Below, piece by piece: positions 22,850 through 26,104 of a stretch of DNA of 26,104 bases (positions are counted from its first letter, which is position 1; each line of letters begins with the position of its first letter). The stretch spans positions 1 through 26,104 of the forward strand of contig JBQTHV010000034.1 in the NCBI GenBank assembly GCA_052389555.1, written 5' to 3'. The DNA comes from JABFSM01 sp052389555. GTDB lineage: Bacteria > Gemmatimonadota > Gemmatimonadetes > Gemmatimonadales > GWC2-71-9. A program made the position numbers and the translations under genes. The notes under the pieces were generated by a model. That model was given only the letters and a program-made list of their open reading frames with translations. It had not been told where the DNA came from and made no database searches.

Positions 22850-25512
22850 GCAACCCGCGGTTCGTGCTCCAGATGGCCTGGCGCGAAGCCCGGGGCGAGG
22901 GTGTGCGCCGGCTGGCCCTGGTGAGCGGAGCGGTGATTGCCGGGGTCGCGGCGCTCGTGGCCATCAACTCGTTCACCCAGAACCTCCGGGTCTCGGTCGC
23001 CGAGCAGGCGCGGGCGCTCCTCGGGGCTGACCTCGTGGTACGCAGTACCCGTCCAATGCCCGCGACAGTCGAGGCCATGATTGATTCGCTCATTGGACGG
23101 GACTCGGCGCTCGACGCTCGGGACTCGGCGCTCGGCGGTCGGGGCTCGGCACTCGGCACTCGGCGCTCGGCACTCGGCGAACGGGCTCAGGTTATCAGCT
23201 TCATTGCGATGGGCTATGTGCCCCGTACCCAGGGCGTGCGGCTCATTCAGGTTCGGGCAGTGGAACCAGGCTACCCCTATTACGGCGAAATTCGGACCGA
23301 ACCGTCCGGCCGCTGGAGCACGCTCTCGGAATCCGGGGGTGTGCTGGTCGATCCGGTGCTCCTCCCGGCGCTCGACGCATCGATTGGTGATACCCTGGCG
23401 GTGGGCGAGGCGCGATTTCCCATCGTGGGCACGGTCCTCAACGTACCGGGTGAGGTCCCGATCGCCACGGTCTTCGGGGCCCGGGTGTTCATCCCCGCGA
23501 GCCGGCTCGCGGAAACGGGTTTGCTAGGCTTCGGATCCCGGGCCGAGTACCAGGTGTTCATCCGGCTGCCGGCCGGGCGCGAGGCCCGGGCCATTGCTCG
23601 CAAGTACCGGCCGTGGCTGCGGGAGCAGCGGGTGGGGATCCGGACCGTGGAGGAAGATCAGGAGGACCTCACCGAAGCCCTCACCCGGCTGGGCAACTAC
23701 CTCGGGCTGGTGGCGCTGATCGCGCTCCTGCTTGGCGGGTTAGGAGTGGGAAGCGCGGTCCACGTGCTCATCCGACACAAGCTGGACACCATTGCGGTCT
23801 TGCGCTGTCTCGGCGCCGGGGGGCGCCAGGTCACCCTGGTCTACCTCCTGCTCGCGGTGGCCGTCGCCGGCATGGGAAGTATCCTGGGCGCCGGCATCGG
23901 CGTGGCGGTCCAGCAAGTCCTGCCGGGACTCTTCGAGGGGCTCCTGCCGCTGGACGTGCGGGTGAGACCGTCGGCCGGCTCGATCCTGCTGGGGACCGGG
24001 TTAGGACTGTGGGCAGCGGCCGGGTTTGCCGCCCTGCCGCTGCTCGGGGTGCGGCGGGTGCCGCCGCTCCGGGCGCTGCGCCGGGACGTCGATCCGGTGG
24101 CGGGCGGCGATTACCTAACCCGCACCGCCAAGCTCCTGCTCGGGATGAGCGTGGTCGGCCTGGCGGCCATCCAGGTCGGCAGCCTTCCGGAAGGCGCCGC
24201 CTTCGCGGCCGCGGCAGGGCTGTCCTTGCTCTTCCTCTGGCTCGCGGCCCGGGGCCTCATCGCCGGGATCCGCCGCTGGTTCCCGTCCGGGCTTCCCTAT
24301 CTCTGGCGCCAGGGACTCGCCAACCTGTATCGGCCCGCCAACCAGACGGTCCTCGTCGTGCTCGCGCTCGGCTTCGGGACCTCGATCCTGACCACCCTCT
24401 TTGTCGCGCAACACAATCTGCTCCGGGAGTTCCGGCCCGGGCCCGGGCATAGCCGCCCCAACCTCCTCATGTTCGACATCCAGCCGAGCCAGGCGACCGC
24501 AGTCGCGGCCTTGATCCGGGAACAGGGGCTCGAGCCGCGCCCGCTGCTGCCGATCGTGCCGATGCGGATCACGATGCTCCGCGGGATCCCGGTGAACGCG
24601 CTGATGCCGCCGGACACCAGTCAGGGCGAACCGGGCAAACCGGGCGAACGGGACCGGTCGCAAGCGGCAAGTAGACCGGCGGCCTGGGCGCTGCGACGAG
24701 AGTATCGGTCAACCTACCGCGATACCCTCACGGGCGGTGAGCGCATCGTGGCCGGAGAGTGGTGGTTACCGGGTTCCTATCACTCCGGCGACTTGGTGGC
24801 GCTGATCTCGCTGGAAGAAGAGGTGGCCCGCGAGCTCACTGTGAACGTGGGCGATACGATCACCTGGGAGGTCCAGGGCCGTGCCGTGCCGACGCGGGTG
24901 GCCAATCTCCGCGAGGTGGAATGGCGCCGGTTCGAGCCCAATTTCTTCGTAGTCTTTCAGTCCGGCGTGCTCGACTCACTCCCCCAGATGCTGGCCACGG
25001 TGCTCCGGGCCGACAGCACAGCGACCCGCGCGCGCCTCATGCGGACGACCGCGGAACGGTTTCCCAATGTCACCATCCTGGATCTCTCCCAGATCCAGGA
25101 AGCGCTGGAACGGATCCTCGACCGGGGCGCACTGATCGTACGATTCCTCGCCTTCTTCAGCCTGGTGACCGGCGCGGTCGTGCTGGTGGGCTCGATCGCC
25201 GCCACCCAGGTGGCCCGCATCCGGGAGGCCGTGCTACTCAAGACGCTGGGGGCCACCCGCCGGCAGGTGCTCCGCATTCTGATCGCGGAATACCTGGCGC
25301 TCGGCGGGTTAGCGACGGTGGTGTCGATCGGGCTGGCGAGCGCGGCAGGCTGGGCCCTGTTCCGCTTCGTCTTCGAGAGCTCGTTTCGACTCCCGGTTCT
25401 CGAGCTGGGGGGGCTCACCGCCCTGTTGATCGGGCTCACCCTCGGACTGGGGCTGTGGAACAGCGGCGAGGTACTCAAGCGGACGCCGCTGGCGGTCTTG
25501 AGGGAGGAGTAG
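22846..25512 (+). CDS. ybbP: FtsX-like ABC permease, YbbP type, with two in-frame repeat insertions
   Basis: 888 residues. An N-terminal membrane helix (20-40), a MacB-like periplasmic domain (to about 275), three FtsX helices (285-405), central helices (about 430-500), a second periplasmic domain (500-755) and three last FtsX helices (ALIVRFLAFFSLVTGAVVLVGS and following, 760-880). This two-FtsX-unit layout is that of YbbP. Family members of this type extract or move hydrophobic molecules, but no substrate is established here. Residues 85-112 are four heptapeptides (RDSALDA, RDSALGG, RGSALGT, RRSALGE) coded by twelve tandem heptamers; residues ~594-601 (GEP GKP GER) come from three nonamers. 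10-mers at 23735 and 24114. Confidence 0.9.
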   Translation: MSNPRFVLQMAWREARGEGVRRLALVSGAVIAGVAALVAINSFTQNLRVSVAEQARALLGADLVVRSTRPMPATVEAMIDSLIGRDSALDARDSALGGRGSALGTRRSALGERAQVISFIAMGYVPRTQGVRLIQVRAVEPGYPYYGEIRTEPSGRWSTLSESGGVLVDPVLLPALDASIGDTLAVGEARFPIVGTVLNVPGEVPIATVFGARVFIPASRLAETGLLGFGSRAEYQVFIRLPAGREARAIARKYRPWLREQRVGIRTVEEDQEDLTEALTRLGNYLGLVALIALLLGGLGVGSAVHVLIRHKLDTIAVLRCLGAGGRQVTLVYLLLAVAVAGMGSILGAGIGVAVQQVLPGLFEGLLPLDVRVRPSAGSILLGTGLGLWAAAGFAALPLLGVRRVPPLRALRRDVDPVAGGDYLTRTAKLLLGMSVVGLAAIQVGSLPEGAAFAAAAGLSLLFLWLAARGLIAGIRRWFPSGLPYLWRQGLANLYRPANQTVLVVLALGFGTSILTTLFVAQHNLLREFRPGPGHSRPNLLMFDIQPSQATAVAALIREQGLEPRPLLPIVPMRITMLRGIPVNALMPPDTSQGEPGKPGERDRSQAASRPAAWALRREYRSTYRDTLTGGERIVAGEWWLPGSYHSGDLVALISLEEEVARELTVNVGDTITWEVQGRAVPTRVANLREVEWRRFEPNFFVVFQSGVLDSLPQMLATVLRADSTATRARLMRTTAERFPNVTILDLSQIQEALERILDRGALIVRFLAFFSLVTGAVVLVGSIAATQVARIREAVLLKTLGATRRQVLRILIAEYLALGGLATVVSIGLASAAGWALFRFVFESSFRLPVLELGGLTALLIGLTLGLGLWNSGEVLKRTPLAVLREE
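23098..23181. repeat. Twelve tandem heptamers coding four heptapeptides in ybbP
   Basis: 84 nt = twelve degenerate 7-nt units close to GCTCGGC/ACTCGGC. Because 3 x 7 nt = 7 codons, the product is a heptapeptide repeated four times (Arg-x-Ser-Ala-Leu-x-x). It lies in the first periplasmic domain, just before the conserved AQVISFIAMGY strand, and keeps the frame exactly. Confidence 0.93.
24624..24650. repeat. Three tandem nonamers in ybbP
   Basis: GGGCGAACC, GGGCAAACC and GGGCGAACG in the ybbP frame code GEP, GKP, GER in the second periplasmic domain, in a loop before a Ser/Ala/Arg-rich stretch. The unit resembles the nonamers at 17653-17711. Confidence 0.85.
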
Positions 25513-25679
25513 CGAGCTGCGCCTTCGCAGGATGGGACGATTATCGATGAATTCCGAAATCCGAGAAGCGACCGATTCGTCTCCCCGGAGTATCTTACCA
25601 GTCTGATGCCATTCTGCTCGAGTCATCTCCGGGCCGCCGTTCGGATGAATGCCGATGAGTGAACTCGTCGGAGGCGCCG

Positions 25680-26104
25680 ATGCTGGCGATTGACTTGACG
25701 GGCAAGCGCGCCCTGGTGGCTGGAGTGGCGGACGCTGCAGGCTACGGCTTCGCCATTGCCAAGTCGCTCGCCGAGGCCGGAGTGAGCATCTGTGTGGGGA
25801 CCTGGCCGCCCGCCCTCAACATCTTTCTGAACCTGCTGGAGCGGGGCAAGCTCGATCCCTCGCTGCAGCTCTCGACTGGCCGCAAGATGGAGTTCGAGCG
25901 GATCTACCCGCTCGACGCGGCCTTCGATACGCTGGACGACGCGCCCGCCGAGCTCAAGGAGAACAAGCGCTACAAGGACCGGGGCGACTTCTCGATCCGG
26001 GGGATGGCCGAGCGGATCCGGCAGGACTTCGGCGCCCCGGCACTGGACATCGTGGTGCACAGCCTGGCCAACGGGCCCGAGGTCAAGAAGGCGCTGCTCG
26101 ATAC
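25680..26104 (+). CDS. fabI: Enoyl-ACP reductase FabI, plant-type, 3' partial
   Basis: 141 codons are visible before the window ends. GGAGG at 25670-25674 precedes the ATG by 5 nt. The N-terminus (LTGKRALVAGVADAAGYGFAIAKSLAEAG) is the NADH-binding Rossmann strand of FabI. The inserted segment WPPALNIFLNLLERGKLD, with YPLDAAFD, NKRY and IVVHSLANGPEV, matches the chloroplast/Chlamydia-type FabI and not the shorter E. coli form. Reduces trans-2-enoyl-ACP in fatty acid elongation. The 167-nt gap before it (25513-25679) holds no other gene or clear promoter that I can see. The catalytic Tyr-Lys lie beyond the end. Confidence 0.93.
   Translation, partial: MLAIDLTGKRALVAGVADAAGYGFAIAKSLAEAGVSICVGTWPPALNIFLNLLERGKLDPSLQLSTGRKMEFERIYPLDAAFDTLDDAPAELKENKRYKDRGDFSIRGMAERIRQDFGAPALDIVVHSLANGPEVKKALLD

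Larger units (their letters stand above)
260..24123. repeat. Dispersed 10-mer GCGGGTTAGG, 20 exact copies
   Basis: Exact copies on the + strand start at 991, 2136, 5499, 11242, 12951, 13429, 14881, 16230, 23735; reversed copies (CCTAACCCGC) start at 260, 3009, 6192, 7019, 7728, 7977, 9295, 10651, 12286, 15675, 24114. Ten more sites keep the octamer GCGGGTTA with other last two bases (8374, 8696, 9624, 13845, 14227, 17782, 19672, 20646, 21470, 25304), and five differ inside the 10-mer (CCGGGTTAGG at 3484, 6899, 23996; GCGTGTTAGG at 1727, 11789). Almost all lie within genes, in different frames (Leu-Thr-Arg, Gly-Leu-Gly, Arg-Val-Arg, Pro-Asn-Pro). Function unknown; see findings. Confidence 0.95.

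Noticed and set aside
260..24123. GGGTTAGG resembles vertebrate-type telomere repeat
   Set aside because: Copies are single, kilobases apart and in both orientations within genes; no tandem tract exists.
260..24123. 10-mer as Chi or KOPS
   Set aside because: Those are strand-polarised over long regions; here 9 forward and 11 reverse copies are mixed. Not excluded without genome-wide skew.

Overview
The window is a gene-dense, GC-rich (about two thirds G+C by eye) bacterial chromosome segment. Sequence character, a Bacteroidetes-like arginine operon using an acyl-ornithine carbamoyltransferase, a plant-type FabI, and exported and lipoprotein genes suggest a diderm soil-type bacterium. Gemmatimonadota is my best guess, but it is an inference and not shown by any marker gene.

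Layout. 1-4053 (+): an overlapping operon with a YtrA-type GntR regulator (5' end missing), an ABC ATPase, a membrane protein, and two tandem related exported, C-terminally anchored proteins; the first of the pair is broken by an in-frame TAG. 4067-4139 (-): tRNA-Asn. 4265-6990 (+): a lipoprotein, then a MocA-like nucleotidyltransferase and XdhC (molybdenum-hydroxylase maturation), then a small membrane protein. 16685-7020 (-): a nine-gene arginine operon in the order argG, P-loop protein, argC, argD, argF', argB, argE', argH, argR, mostly joined by 4-nt start/stop overlaps. It encodes a route through N-acyl-citrulline and lacks a recognisable enzyme for the first step (argA/argJ). 17587-16735 (-): an exported RidA and a small membrane protein. 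17875-19443 (+): an OmpA-family protein. 21450-19562 (-): AI-2E-family and EamA transporters. 22150-21467 (-) with 22169-25512 (+): a tesA / ybbA-ybbP-like divergent set. 25680-end (+): start of a plant-type enoyl-ACP reductase.

Two repeat systems overlie this ordinary gene content. (1) The 10-mer GCGGGTTAGG occurs 20 times exactly, in both orientations and in several reading frames, where about 0.1 copy is expected; its octamer core GCGGGTTA occurs 30 times. Density and lack of orientation bias resemble a DNA uptake sequence or another genome-wide recognition signal. (2) Degenerate 7-, 8- or 9-nt tandem units, strictly phased and often arranged as two inverted arms able to form long hairpins, sit at gene junctions and inside coding sequences (ArgH N-terminus, C-terminal tails of ArgG and the P-loop protein, TesA linker, YbbP periplasmic domain), while keeping frame and start/stop coupling. 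These are the most unusual features here.

The arginine operon appears to start at a leaderless promoter whose -10 region overlaps an ARG-box-like palindrome, which fits autoregulation by the operon's own argR.
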